A stretch of DNA of 64,000 nt. It comes from Coptis chinensis (Eukaryota; Streptophyta; Magnoliopsida; Ranunculales; Ranunculaceae). The translations under genes and the position numbers were made by a program. Below are positions 1-12,189 of the stretch, one piece after another; within the stretch, counting starts at the first letter, position 1, and each line of letters starts with the position of its first letter. The notes below the pieces were generated by a model, which was given only the letters and a program-made list of their open reading frames with translations, was not told the origin of the DNA and made no database searches. The stretch spans positions 86,957,001 through 87,021,000 of the forward strand of contig CM027383.1 of NCBI GenBank assembly GCA_015680905.1, written 5' to 3'.

Positions 1-2560
1 CATATGCTTTTGATGTAATCTGCTCTTAGGAGCTGCAAGAAAGTAGCCTATAATACTCAAGTATTGGCATGTGCACTATTCTTACTGTTTCCACCTTCCA
101 TCCTTCACGAAAAGAGTAGCTTACTGCTTCCATGTCGTCGATCTTAAACACCATTAATGGAGTAAAGATATTGTGTCCTACAACAAAAATTGTTAGGAGG
201 AGCCACGTCTTGGGAACATTGTCATAGATGGTCTCAACCTTTGGCCAGAAAAATCACTTGAAAAGAAGAAAAAATAAATAAATTAAAGTTAGACAATCAA
301 CACCTCGCCAAAAGATATATAACGAACAATAAAGTTAACACTAAAACACGCAATACCAATCAATATTGAACCCACATTCCGTTCACCAAACACCCAAATA
401 GCTAGTCTTTCATCTAATTTTTTTAGTCATTTTTATCTTTTTGTATATTCTTCACATGAACAACAAAAATAATATTTTAATATTTTTTTAGAACCCGAGC
501 GATTACTATTTGATATTTTAATCCTTACACAAAATCCAACTACTCTTGCATTACTATTCTAGTAATCATTAATTAGTTTATAGTTGGAGGTAGGGCTAGC
601 AATGGATTGGATCGGACCAAATATATGAACAAAAAATAAACCAAAAAACCCAATTTTCAATTTTAATCATATTACAGGACAGCTAGATTTTGAAACCATT
701 AATAAAGACATTTTTTGGTTTATATCTACTTAAAATAACCAAATTTCACATATTTGTAACAACCACAAGTTCGAACTTGCCATTTTGCCAATAGTGCAAT
801 GTATGGGGCTATGGGCCAAGTCAACACAATTATCAGTTGCAGCTTTTAACTGCTCAAATTCCATTTCATTCAAAAACATTCGGAAGCTTCCTTGTATATA
901 TTTGTCATCTGTACAAGTTATAATTACACATACTAAATCTAAATTCCTCAAAATTTCATTTCTCCACAGCCTCTGTAATGATACACAAAAAATTCAATTA
1001 GATTTCTAATTTCTACTAGTTGGTGTAAGACATCAAAGCTGAAACCACTTTTTGTGATCTGCAAGATCCACAATACATGAATTCCTACTCGATCTTGATT
1101 GTCTGATGTATTTGTTTGGACGAAATTTCATCCAATTTGCTGCGGTTGCAATCCTATTGTGGATGAACCTGTATAAAATAGCAGGCACAAGACAAGTTAG
1201 AAAACTTAAGTCTACACAATGAAGTAATGAACACTGAAATAGTTACTGAGTGATCAAAATTACCAGAGAGCAGACTGGTGAGGACTATGATGGGCGGGTA
1301 AAGATAAATAAGTAATTTGCATTTGTGAATATTTACTGTTCTTTCACTTCACTCGTACTTCTTGTAGAAGTTTGTTGTAGGTAGGGAAACCCTTTGCGCA
1401 AGCGGAAACCTGTAAGTGCAAACAATATGTTTAACAATTTTTTCTTAAAAGGAAATACATGTATATTTTTGAGTACTCGTATTATTACAGAATAGCAATT
1501 TGAACAGAACAAATTATTTCGACAAATAATAGGTCGTACACGTATAATTGAAAGATATTAAAAGTAAGAATCTTTTGAAATGACTTGGTCATGGCCCAGA
1601 ATTGAGAACTCACTAGTTCATTCTCATTCTAAATGGACCTGTGGAACAATTGGTCTAAAAAGATGTCCAAGTGGCTTATCTAGTTTAACGTCCATTGTCC
1701 ATCAAAGATTAACCAAATAGAAAGAAAGGAATCAGATTGGACTGTGTTGTATAACATCAACTGAACAAAAACAGAAAAGAGGACCTACATGCATAAAAGC
1801 AAGCAATTTTCATGCGCGTATGTGATGTGTGCATTATCCAATTGCGTGTTGCTTGCGCGTTCTCAACTCATCACAGGTGTTCCCACTTGAATTTCTAGAA
1901 GGTAGATGACATGGAAATTGATTTTTTCCTCTTCCACTTTTTCCATCAGTGATGATAAGGACATCTTTTTAGCGTCATATGATATCAACAGAAAGAATAC
2001 AATCGACACTGTAAATCATCACACATTCACACTTTTGAGGTCTCAAGTTGTAGTCTCTCATTCCTTGGGAGACCCCAGTTTACTGGGATGCTCTAAGGAA
2101 ATACACGTGGTTGCGTACCCTAATTATGGACTTGCTAATGTTGTGAGCTAAAAATTGTGTTTGTCTAAAGTTCTAACCAAACCCGTAAACGATATGGCAA
2201 TTCTAAAACTAGTTAAAATCAAACATTCACCTACTTCATTATCAATTCAAGAAGGGATATAGGAAAAGTACCCCCAACCACTTGACCTTAATATGGTTGG
2301 GCTCAATATTGGCTTTGAGCGTGAAAAAGAAAAAAAATTACTATTGTTCATGGTACATTGGTATATATCACATGATCAAAAATCAAAATGCAATGTTTTA
2401 CACAACAAACTTTTACTAGTGTCTAGTGATATGATCTTGAGATTTTCCAGTCTAACTTTTGAGCTGATGTGGTGTGTCTTTTAAAGTACTACATCAATTT
2501 TATGCCACGGTCAATTAGCTAGTTGGTTACCGCGTTACTCCGGTCTAAAATCTAAACATT
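1..2560. other. Gene-poor stretch with one exon-like minus-strand frame at the left edge
   Basis: The stretch is AT-rich and I recognise no gene in most of it. At about 1-245 the minus strand has an open frame reading DNVPKTWLLLTIFVVGH, then FKIDDMEAVSYSFREGWK, then MPILEYYRLLSC before a stop. It has a hydrophobic patch and exon-like composition, but I cannot name it. It might be a downstream exon of the membrane gene at 2601-3231, because both contain VGH followed by a KID-EAVS string; that is weak inference. The plus-strand frames near 785, 1906 and 2293 look like chance. Confidence 0.3.
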
Positions 2561-2600
2561 AAAAAGAGTGAGATATATATATATATATATGAGAACTTAC

Positions 2601-3231
2601 AGCTTCAATGTCGATTTTGTAAATGAGCAACTTTCTTCTCTCTCGGCAACTGATCCGATACGCAACAACAATATGTCCAACAGCCAAAACAATTGAACTC
2701 ATAAACAAGGCAACTTCGGTAAGACCAACTTGAGCACCAAACACATAAGGAGCTTTAATCGAAACAAACACCAAAGACAACACAGAACACAACAACGTGA
2801 TACCCAAATACGGCCCACGAGATAATCTAGGCCCATCACACAAGCAATAAACACCTACAAGAACATAAAAAAAACACATTAGTTTCTTCAACTAGAACGT
2901 ACTCTTGCAAATTTGCAAAACTAGACTTGAATTCAAAGTGGATAGTGTCAAAATACTTACAGAATATAGCAACTGATCTGATGATTGAAATAAGAGGTAT
3001 GTCGATAAGCGAGTATCGAAAATCGTAGTTTTTGAGATGAGTAGAAAGAGTGTCTACTGAAAGAGAAGGAATGGAAACAGAAAGAAGAGCAGAAGGGAGA
3101 AGGGTATCAGTTATAACAAGTATTATAGGAGCTGAAATAAGGAGAAGAGAAGCTAGCATAGTTATTAAAAAGACTAGAGTCTTCACTGCTCTTAATACCC
3201 TTCTTGCTTTCTCAACTTTGCACAAGCCCAT
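2601..3231 (-). CDS. N-terminal two exons of a plant multi-pass membrane protein (possibly an alpha/beta-hydrolase family member)
   Basis: Exon 1 is 3231-2961 and exon 2 is 2854-2601. The start ATG gives MGLCKVEKARR. The intron has clean GTAAGT and TTGTAG borders, and exon 2 ends before another GTAAGT, so further exons are expected at lower coordinates. The 175 visible residues hold a basic N-terminus, a strong membrane segment (VFLITMLASLLLISAPIIL), the conserved-looking stretch SLIDIPLISIIRSVAIF, then CDGPRLSRGPYLGITLLCSVLSL and two more hydrophobic segments, ending VAYRISCRERRKLLIYKIDIEA. From memory this start resembles the membrane anchor of some plant alpha/beta-hydrolase-like proteins, but no catalytic domain is found in the 2.6 kb that follows. 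The gene is either truncated or has a long third intron. The membrane nature is seen; the family is a guess. Confidence 0.6.
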
Positions 3232-3299
3232 CTGTAAACTACGAAGCTGCAGAAGTATAAGAAACAAAGGAGGAGAACGTTGTTTATGAGGTTGGGTAT

Positions 3300-6200
3300 G
3301 AAAGAAGGATTTAAGAAGAGGAGAGAGAGATGAAAGATGGAATCAAAGAAGGGGGTAGGATGGTTTTGACTAGATTCTATTTATTTATTATTACCGATTG
3401 GTTGAGGAATAAGGAACGAGGACAAGGACTTTTTATTAGAGTGAAACTGTGAAAGGCATGCGGAAGTGGGATGGTCAAATAGAGGCTTCTCTTTTGTACG
3501 TTAGCTTCAGTTTCCAAGAAGTAGGCGTTTGATTCGTTTAGGATTCTCAACCGTAAATACCGAACCTTCACTTTTAAGTTTCTTTCTCTACAAGACCAAA
3601 AGATGAATATGGCTGATATCTAGAATATTAGAATGGTAGATCAAGATATCTATCGAAAGTTGTACCAAAATCAAAAGAAAGTAGATATATATATCAAGAT
3701 ATGGATCGAAAGTTACCATAATATATAATATATATATGGAAATTATTATATCACCAATATTTTTTCGATTTGTACTTTTGACGATCTTCCTATCATCTTA
3801 TATTCCAATGTACCTACGGATGGAATTTTACACAGCTACTAGCCCACTAAATACTATGAGAACCAAGGTCCACTTTGAGACAAGTGATGTTTATGCATTC
3901 TGATGCACAATGGCTTTACAGTAGTTAAATAACTAGCTTACTAGCCCCACCAATACAACTGTTTATATCACCAGTACAGCTCCTTGTATCAGTTTCTTTG
4001 CTTATTGAGTTATTGGCGTTCCAGTATTCAGTACTCGACATTAAAGCAATGGTACGGTGTTCCTCTTTTATTTCACTAGCAATTTGTGACTGGCGCTCCT
4101 TTCAAGTAGAGATATCATAGACGATGATGCCTCAGGTACCCCATATGTAAGAAGTTCATTTTCAATAAAAAACAGTTGAGGGTCAGTTTAACCCCAACTT
4201 ATTTTTATTTATTTTTTTAAAAAAAATTAACAACTAACTTTGTAACATATATCAGTCCATTTAGGTGTCATTCATTAGGCTGTGTATTTATGCAGTAGCA
4301 TCAAAAGTGGGATTGCATTGCAATTGAATATTGGAATTCTCTATTGAGGACATAGACTACTACCTGGCGCCCTTCCATTTGGACAAGTTTTGGCTATTGT
4401 CATTTATAAATTCATAAGCTTTCGCGTTGTAAAAGGATTAAGAAATTGATCGACCGTCCAATAATGTCTGATTAAGTTGTATTACTTGCTGTCATAAAAT
4501 CTTTCAATAATGTATGTTGCCAAATAGATGATTTAATTTGTGCTCCAGCTCTTGTAGCGAACTTTAGCTGGAATTGTTGGATGTAGCAACTAGCAAACTT
4601 TAGCTGGAATGTGGCTTGTTTATGCCATGAACATGAACTTTGTTCTTGTTTCGTTATGTCCAACCAAAAACCACACGTATGACCTCATTGAACATGTAAG
4701 ATATAGCCAACAACATTGTGCTCAGGTCACGAGTATATCCTAAAAACAGACACACGCGCTGCAAACAATAAAGAAGTAAAAGTGCCTTACCTGTTCACGG
4801 TTCAGTGGATTTTTTATGGAATTACCGCAGCATGTGCTAATTTGCTTTTCAAGACTTGCATGCATTTCGTTTTCCAAACGCGGTTCACTATTTCGGAGCA
4901 GGTCAAATATTCAAAAGTCAATTTGAATGGAGCAAAATGAGAGATCTATGCAGAAGTGTTTCCAAGGGAAGTTATACTTGTGTCGGGCAATGTGGTTCCT
5001 ATACAAATCTCAATTTGAATGCCTCATAGTATTGATTGGTTGAAAATTCTAATGATTACGTCAAAATTGAAAAATATGAGTTTTACATATTGGCATATTG
5101 CTAACATGGTGAATTGGGGATGGATTCGATCCAATTATTCTGACCTTGATACAAGAGTGAAAAAAACCAGATTTCTAAGACAGGTGTCATCATCAGCGGC
5201 TCGTCTAGAGAAAGTTATGTTTTAAACTTTTAGTAGTTAGGAATTTCGAATATTTCTAAGCAATGTTAATTAGTCTAATGAATTGGGTTTCTTGCCAAAC
5301 AAAAGTATGTGTGACACATGGTTTCTTAAGCCTTAATTTGCTTGGAACTATTGTGTTCGTTTATTTCTGTCCAAGCAAGATCACACATTCACACCTGACT
5401 TCACCGAAGAGTGCAACAATGAACAACCAACAGATTGGTCTATCCAAAATTAAAGTTCATGTCACCTAGGTGTCTCTCGGTACGTGTATAGCAGCATAAG
5501 TCGAAAGCCGCCTCTAAACAATTAAAAGAATCAAAGTCTAACACGTTCACTAGACGTCTAAATTACCAGGGATTTTTCATGTCATTATTTCAGTCTTCAG
5601 CATGTGATGCCTTGCTTCTGAAGAGTTCAATTATGTTTGTTTCTGGTAAACATGGTAGGTTCTATCGAGCTGAATACTATGGGGCCACACACGAATGCCC
5701 TCCCTGTAGGATCGATCATTTTGTAACACGCGTACTGTCTCAGGATCTGCATGATTCAGCTCTACATCTGCACGCACTTTGATCTTTTGCAAATACTGCG
5801 CTGGCCTAGACTTGGGGTCTACCGAATACCGATCTTCTAGAGAGAGGTCCTTAATCAATGACAGTGTATCTCCTTCGTCGGAGGGATTTTACGCCATATG
5901 GAAGGGTTTTCGTTCTATGATATAAAAATAAAATAAGAAAACATGCAAGATAAAAAATGAAGGGCAGATTTCTTCCTAGAGAGTTGCTTGTTTTGTTGTT
6001 TGTTTGTTTTTTTTTCCCCAAAAATAAATTTTATTTACTATTCAAAACAGATCAAAGGATTTAGACTCAAGCTCTCTATAATCCAGAAAAGCAGTTCTAA
6101 CTTCAGAGTTCTGTTCGAGGCAAAATTGTCGAGAGAGAGGACAGCAGGTGGGCTGGAGGAGGAAACTAGAGCACAGCAATCCTAATTTGTGGAGGAAAAG

Positions 6201-6640
6201 CTTCAATCTGTGGGAACTCTCACTGAAAATCCAACACACCCTACAAGATGAGGCATATATTGCTTCACTAAGTGTCCGCTACCCTGCTTTACAATTATTT
6301 CTTAGCAAAAAAGTTCAAGGACACCAAATGGAGCCAGGGTTAATAACAGAGGATAAACCAGAGAAATACCAAACATAACCAAATTAGCATGCCAAAGCTT
6401 ATCGTTAATAAGATGACCAAATGGAAATTAGTGCTAATAAGATTTGATAACTATGAAAATAACTCGTGATAGTGCCAAGTATAACAGCTGACAGATATCA
6501 AAGTCTCAAACAGCGAAGTTACAAGATAACACACAATCTTTCCAATGGTAATGCACTTTCAACTGCTTTCACCAGAATTCATCCAAGGACATTAAGTTCA
6601 TTTCTGCACAAGATTGAGTATTCTTTTGAGAGTGGTTAGA
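3300..6640. other. Intergenic, no recognisable gene
   Basis: This is AT-rich sequence between the membrane-protein gene and the U5-40K gene. It contains TA-rich runs near 3690-3740 and a polypurine patch at 3300-3350 that could be 5' leader of the minus-strand gene. A minus-strand frame at 5858-5631 (LSLEDRYSVDPKSRPAQYLQ, then KIKVRADVELNHADPETVRV) has coding-like composition and could be a stray exon, but I do not recognise it. Nothing else is supported. Confidence 0.3.
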
Positions 6641-6647
6641 TAGCAGC

Positions 6648-7685
6648 TTAGATCTCACCTAGATATATCTGTTTGTCACTACTACAAGATCCAATTATAG
6701 GTTCAGTGGGATGGAAAGCACTCTCATTTACAGAACCAGTGTGCCCAGGGAGCCTATACAATATGCGTCGAGAAGTAGTATCCCAAATGTAGACCATTCG
6801 ATCTGCACTACCAGCTGTGACCTTGCTTCCATCAGGAGACCAGCCACACTTCAACAAGTTCTTCTCAAAATTGTGTTGGTGTCCGCTAAATATCTTCACA
6901 CAACGATTCTGTGGGGCATATGGACGCAGATCCCATATGCGGAGAGAGCAATCCATGGCATTTGATAACAGATAGGATCCATCAGGGCTCAGCTGCATAC
7001 CGGTGATCGTATCAGAGTGCCCCTGAAGAGTCATACTAACCTCATTCCTTCGTAAATCCCATACCTTAATATCATTGTCTATCCCGCCTGTGAATATCTT
7101 ATCTGATGCATCAGAGAAGCTGACTGCTGTTATTTGATATTTATCAGGAAATGTCTGGATGGCACCTCTGTGACGTAGATCCCAGAGTTTTGCAGTCCCA
7201 TCATCAGAACCGCTAACAACAAGTGGTGGACCCCTCCGAGAAGGGCAACAAGAGTTCACAAAAGATGAGTGCTCCACCATCTTCTTTACTTGTGCCCCTG
7301 TTTCAACATCCCATGCCCTGAGAGTCTTATCAGCACTGGCTGATATTATCTGAGATCCATCAGTGGTCCACTGTAGATCCAAGACTGCATTCTTATGCCC
7401 TTTCAAAACCATGAAGTTCTTGCAATCCCCTTGAACATACCACAGGAAAATTTCTCTGTCATGAGACCCAGAAGCAACAACTGACCCAGCCGGATTAAAC
7501 TTCATGGTATATACTGCACTTTGGTGGCCTTCTAGCAACATGATCGGTGATTCCAAACTTGAAGTCCTCAGCTTCCCATTTGGACTAGGTGCTTGAGGGG
7601 CACTATATGGAACTGTAGACCATTCCATTGGTCTCGGACCGACCGCTGATAAAGCATTCTGATCTTCTCTTGAAACAGCTTGCAT
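6648..7685 (-). CDS. SNRNP40: U5 small nuclear ribonucleoprotein 40-kDa WD40 protein
   Basis: This is a complete single-exon frame of 345 codons including the stop, on the minus strand, with ATG at 7685. The product is a seven-bladed WD40 propeller that binds Prp8 in the U5 snRNP and so acts in pre-mRNA splicing in the nucleus. Visible repeats include LEGHQSAVYTM..REIFLWYV, LKGHKNAVLDL..LRAWDV, a blade ending AKLWDLR, one ending IKVWDLR, LQGHSDTITGM..LRIWDLR, FSGHQHNFEK..MVYIWD and LPGHTGSVNE. The N-terminal GPRPMEWSTVPYSAP and the C-terminal IIGSCSSDKQIYLGEI are hallmarks of this family. Length is as expected, and the plant orthologue I recall is also intronless in its coding part. No frameshift or stop is seen; this is the best-preserved gene in the window. 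A 5' untranslated exon may lie well upstream, interrupted by the insertions at 8.5-12.2 kb. Confidence 0.95.
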   Translation of the reverse strand: MQAVSREDQNALSAVGPRPMEWSTVPYSAPQAPSPNGKLRTSSLESPIMLLEGHQSAVYTMKFNPAGSVVASGSHDREIFLWYVQGDCKNFMVLKGHKNAVLDLQWTTDGSQIISASADKTLRAWDVETGAQVKKMVEHSSFVNSCCPSRRGPPLVVSGSDDGTAKLWDLRHRGAIQTFPDKYQITAVSFSDASDKIFTGGIDNDIKVWDLRRNEVSMTLQGHSDTITGMQLSPDGSYLLSNAMDCSLRIWDLRPYAPQNRCVKIFSGHQHNFEKNLLKCGWSPDGSKVTAGSADRMVYIWDTTSRRILYRLPGHTGSVNESAFHPTEPIIGSCSSDKQIYLGEI

Positions 7686-7689
7686 GTCG

Positions 7690-8546
7690 GCCGTTGCTCA
7701 AAAAATATTTCACAGATGCAGTACCCAACTTATCCTAGCTTGGACACTGAAACCAACATCAGAATCAGAAATAAATACGCTATGCCAAAAACAAGCATAT
7801 AGGAGGTACACAATCTTTTATTCTCTTTTGTACAAATTGAAAAGGCACATGTTTCCACTTTCCACATATTTAAAATTTAAGCATTAGAAACTTGTAAAAA
7901 AGACGGAAAAACCACAAGACAAGGTTGATACGTATACAGTGACTTATTATCACGACATGGACACAACATTCTTCAGAATCAATGCTTTAGAAACTCCTGA
8001 AACGTACCAATGAGAAAAGAAAAAAAAAACATTATCCTTCAGGTGCACCCTCAAAAAAGGATCCAGGAAAGACTGAGATGACTTACATGCAAAAGCAATA
8101 CAGATATATATGTCCTTTGACATATATACTGTTGCATAAGGTGGCCCCAAACCATTACACTAAGAGTTACATATATCTATATTCCACCACAGATTACAAG
8201 TCATATTTTCACGGTTTTTTCATCTTCTATTTTTCAATGTATTGTTACCATAGTAGATTTTTCATAAGCTCATAAGATATATGTGTCTAATTATTACAGA
8301 TTCAGGATTTCTTGGTCAACTGGATAGCCCAAGTATAATACACACGTCATAACTAAAATGATAATCAACTGTACAAATAGAAATACTAGTTTCAAATATT
8401 ACTAAGTTTGTCACACATATAGAAATTGTACACCACAAATCAATATCCTCGCTTTCTTTCTTGTCATTTTTTTTGACAAAACGGAAATCTGTTGGTATAG
8501 GATGGAAATGGTATGTAAAAGGGTTTGAGGGAGCTCCTCACGTTCA
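7690..8546. other. Upstream region of the U5-40K gene
   Basis: AT-rich, with no recognisable exon. It probably contains promoter, 5' leader or a leader intron of the minus-strand U5-40K gene. No specific promoter element can be assigned with confidence. Confidence 0.3.
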
Positions 8547-9166
8547 TCTTACTATTATAAAAGATACATCAAACTCAATGGTGCACCCTCCTAATGTTCA
8601 TATTTTTTCCCATTTTTGCCCTCCTCTTTAATTCCAATATACTACTTTGTCCACCATTGAAATTAAGTCCTAATGTACATGTGTCAGCCCATTATTAGTG
8701 CAAAATAATACCTATACTACTAATAACAACATGTGGGAGCCCACCACCTTATGCTACATGTGGACACATACTCTATGAAATTGTTTTCCACTTTCTACCA
8801 AGGTGGGCCCACTATATACAATTATCCAATGGTAACTATCCCATTTTAATAAATGGTGCAATAACTTAGTAAGTAATAATATATCAAATAAAGATATTCT
8901 TTTTTATCAGAATTAATTAATAATAAATTGAATCTTAACAAAACCTAAGATTTGACTAAAAGTTATTAGAAAGAATTGATCCCTTGAAGATAGAAATTTT
9001 TTTTTTTTTTTATGAAATAAACAAATGCGTAATATAAAGTCACAACCATAAAAATTCAACAACTTTTCACATCTTTCTTTCACGTCAAAACTAAAAATTT
9101 ATGTTTTTTCAGAAAAATTAAAATGCATACTTTCGTAAACGCTCATCGAGCATGCCAATATGTTAG
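8547..9166 (+). mobile_element. Possible short non-autonomous Helitron (about 620 bp)
   Basis: The proposed 5' end begins TCTTACTATTATAAAAG directly after an A, and the proposed 3' end is a small GCTC-ATC-GAGC hairpin, about a dozen bases, then TTAG before a T. This fits the Helitron pattern (5' TC, hairpin near a CTRR-like end, insertion between A and T), but the 3' tetranucleotide is TTAG rather than CTAG and the stem is only 4 bp. There are no coding genes inside. A poly-T run lies at 8999-9012. Confidence 0.35.
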
Positions 9167-9236
9167 TTATTCGTAAACGAGAAAGCAAAGCTGCAAGCCC
9201 TCAAATAAGTTCCTCAAATCTCACAATGTAGCACTA

Positions 9237-9536
9237 TCAAGCCATTGATATGGCACTCATGCGCTTGAACAGACAGTGCCTTCCATTCGACCAAAATCTC
9301 CTCAAAATGTGGCCTTCTGTGATCCACAAGCTCCCTAGCCAGAACAAAACTAGAGACTTTACATCATTGCAAAGACTGTCAACTGATAAGCTGGTATGTC
9401 TGTAAGTTAGGTTGTTTCGTTTCTTACATAAATGCCAGCATACAGCATGAGATAACAACTTCCAAATAGCTGCACCTAGACCAATATCGCCATGTATACA
9501 TTTGGAAAAATAAATACCAAAATTATATGACTGCAT
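9237..9536 (-). mobile_element. LINE (L1-type) reverse-transcriptase C-terminal fragment
   Basis: The minus-strand frame reads IWKLLSHAVCWHLCKKRNN, then a spacer, then SVDSLCNDVKSLVLFWLGS. This is the pattern of the region after the zinc-binding segment at the 3' end of plant L1-type non-LTR reverse transcriptases (W..LP.A.CW..W.ERN...F, then ..DVK.LV.FW). Only about 60 residues are recognisable. There is no reverse-transcriptase core, endonuclease or poly-A tail nearby, so it is a decayed 3' remnant. Confidence 0.55.
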
Positions 9537-9891
9537 ACTAAACCTTCATATTATATGCTCAAAAGATTGTATGATGACATAAAACATTCAAGGATGGGTC
9601 TTCATATCATATGCTTGAGATTTAATGTCAAAAGGGAACAAATGATAGCTTTCATGTTGTTGTTGATGAAAGCGATCATATTTGTTTTTAGAACGCCGAG
9701 GAACACCAAGATTGCTTTGCAATCAAAAAGACCCAACTGGGTTGCAACTTGTCATCTATAACAAAAAAAATAACTGTTCTTCTGCAAGTTCAACAGACAA
9801 CGACGACAACCATGGAGAATGTAATATCACAGGATACAAGACTCACACATTGAATATAAGTTGGTGGCACGCAAAAAGCGAACACTATTTG

Positions 9892-10198
9892 TGATGTAGA
9901 TTAAACTGGCGGAAGCTTCAGTTTATCAAATCTACTCTTGAATTAAACAAAACAACTAAAACTAAAACAAATCTTTATTTCTCTCTGAAATATTCTTAAT
10001 AACACAACTCTCCCTTAACCCTAATTACCAGCCCATTATTTATACTAATCCTAAAAACTATAAACTAATAGGAACACGACATGTGTTAACAACTAAAATA
10101 GAATAACTTAAACTAGTGGGCTCACGACCCATGGGCTTGGATTCAGCTAAGGGGCGCACACATATAACACTTGACAGACAAACTCATGCTCTGCATCA
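9892..10198 (-). repeat. 3' LTR of the small Ty3-type element
   Basis: 307 bp, starting TGATG and ending CATCA. It is the left copy on the plus strand and the 3' LTR by orientation. It abuts the polypurine tract and the ATTTG target duplication. Confidence 0.9.
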
Positions 10199-10502
10199 TT
10201 CTCCCCAGTTTGAAAAGAACTCGTCTCGAGTTTGTATACGCAATTGACTAATGAAATTTGTTGTAGCTAATACCCATCACTCTTCTGCTGTTCAAACGAA
10301 TTCAACCTCGAATTTTGCCCAGATAATTACTCACAAGAATAAGAATGTACCACAATGTATGCAAGTTTGCAAAATCACCATCATGATTTCTCTGCTTTAT
10401 GGGAATACTACCACATCCCAAAACAACAAATACGCATACCTCCAATTGTAACTTTAGATGCACAGAACTAAAGAGTCTTGTATAATTAATATCAAAATCC
10501 TC

Positions 10503-11397
10503 CTAAACCGGATCGGCATACTCAACAAAAAGATTCCCAGACAAAGAGGAAGTAGTGACACAAAATTCAGATTCATCTGCTCCGTATTCATCAAATATTG
10601 GTGGAGTATCTAAAAAACTATCATGTTCCTCCTCTGGACAAACATAAAAAATAGGAGGGGAATCCCAATCAACACAGTTTAACTCCATATTACAGCCCTC
10701 ACCAACAAATAAATCCTTAGTAGAAGAAGAAGTAGAATAAACTATAGCGGGCATAAAAGTGGATACATCATGGTTGTCTACTGTAGTGCTTGGTGTGGCT
10801 TGAACAGGACTTGCTGTCTCGATTTCTGGTTTTTTAGAATACTTATTTTTCTCATGTGATGTAAGAGAGAAAAACATACCAGATTCCCGTGTTTTAGCCA
10901 AGAATGTCATACATATAGTGGTTTCTATATCTGGTGGTTTGAGCGGTTCCAAGATTAATTTCCTGCCGTTATGCAAGAATGAGTCAGTGCTCTTGGCGCC
11001 ATCATGAATACTCCTGTGATCAAACTGCCAAGGACGCCCTAGTAGGAGATGACAAACGTCCATTGGAACAACAATGCACATTACTGTATCTTCGTAAGGT
11101 CCTATAGTCAATGGAACTAAACATTGATGATTGACTACCACTGGATCTCCCTTTTTAAACCATTGGATAGAAAATGGTTTAGGATGTTTAGTGGTCTGTA
11201 GTCCTAGTTTATCGACCATCTCTTGGGAAACTAGGTTATCAGTAGAACCACCATCAATAACAACAGTACACAACTTACCTTTACTGATACATCTAGTTCT
11301 AAAAATAGAATGGCGCTTCCATGTCTCCTTATCACCCTCCCCAATAATCATTGCTGGTGTTGCAACTAAGGAGAAGTGTGTTCGACATTATTACCGA
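10503..11397 (-). CDS. Ty3/gypsy-type aspartic protease region (partial gag-pol)
   Basis: The annotated ATG is at 11351, but the open frame extends upstream to 11397 (CRTHFSLVATPA), so the true polyprotein start is lost. Visible landmarks are HSIFRTRCISKGKLC, the catalytic triad region VVIDGGSTDNLVS (DGGS in place of the usual D[ST]GA), the spacer LGLQTTKHPKPFSIQW, VMCIVVPMDVCHLLLGRPWQFD and NGRKLILEPL. Together these are the retropepsin-like domain of plant Ty3 elements. A long acidic tail follows and ends at 10503 without any reverse-transcriptase motif. Upstream, out of frame at about 11400-11460, is a gag-like tail (KPSPRVPRHKD), showing a frameshift. It lies inside the LTR element at 9892-12184 and is not a host gene. 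Confidence 0.85.
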
Positions 11398-11877
11398 CTT
11401 GTGGATCTTTGTGTCGGGGAACTCGAGGTGACGGTTTTGCTTGAACATTGAAGTCGGTATTTTAACGGTTGTCCTCGGTGACTTGGTGCTTCCCACAAAG
11501 GCTCACCTAGATTGGGATTAGGCATCCCACCAATTTTCGATTACCCGATTCCCATCCTACATCTCAGTCGTCTTCATCAAACTGATTTAACTCTGATTCT
11601 GTCATGCCAGTCAGACTATCGACATAGCTCTGTAAAGATTGAAACTTTAATCTTAAGAAATAAAGATAATCGGTTTTTTTACCTTGAAAGAAGAAAAATT
11701 GAATCTCCGATGAGAAAAGAAGCAAAAGATTGAAATTTAATTTCGGGTGAACAATAACACGATGAACAGTACCCCGTGAATGGTGTTCCCGATGAACAGT
11801 AACACGAAAAATTAAAACGAATAAGAAAAAAGAAAAATTGGATTTTACTCAGGAACGATTCGTACTCTGATACCAAA

Positions 11878-12184
11878 TGATGTAGATTAAACTAGCGGAA
11901 GCTTCAGTTTATCAAATCTACTCTTGAATTAAACAAAACAACTAAAACTAAAACAAATCTTTATTTCTCTCTGAAATATTCTTAATAACACAACTCTTCC
12001 TGAACCCTAATTACCAGCCCATTATTTATACTAATCCTAAAAACTATAAACTAATAGGAACACGACATGTGTCAACAACTAAAATAGAATAACTTAAACT
12101 AGTGGGCTCACGACCCATGGGCTTGGACTCAGCTAAGGGGTGCACACGTATAACACTTGACAGACGAAATAATGCTCTGCATCA
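11878..12184 (-). repeat. 5' LTR of the small Ty3-type element
   Basis: 307 bp, matching the left LTR at about 97%. The initiator-Met primer binding site lies directly inside it on the minus strand, and the ATTTG duplication lies directly outside it. Confidence 0.9.
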
Positions 12185-12189
12185 ATTTG

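Larger units (their letters stand above)
9892..12184 (-). mobile_element. Small non-autonomous LTR retrotransposon carrying only a Ty3-type protease region
   Basis: The two LTRs are 307 bp each (9892-10198 and 11878-12184) with about ten mismatches by eye. Both begin TGATGTAGATTAAACT and end TGCATCA. The element is flanked by the 5-bp target duplication ATTTG (9887-9891 and 12185-12189). It runs on the minus strand, so the right LTR is the 5' LTR. Next to it the minus strand reads TGGTATCAGAG (about 11875-11865), the usual primer binding site for initiator tRNA-Met. Beside the left LTR a purine tract, CTGGGGAGAA, serves as polypurine tract. The internal part is under 1.7 kb and codes only for a retropepsin-like region; no reverse transcriptase, RNase H or integrase is present, so it must be moved by another element. 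Confidence 0.93.
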
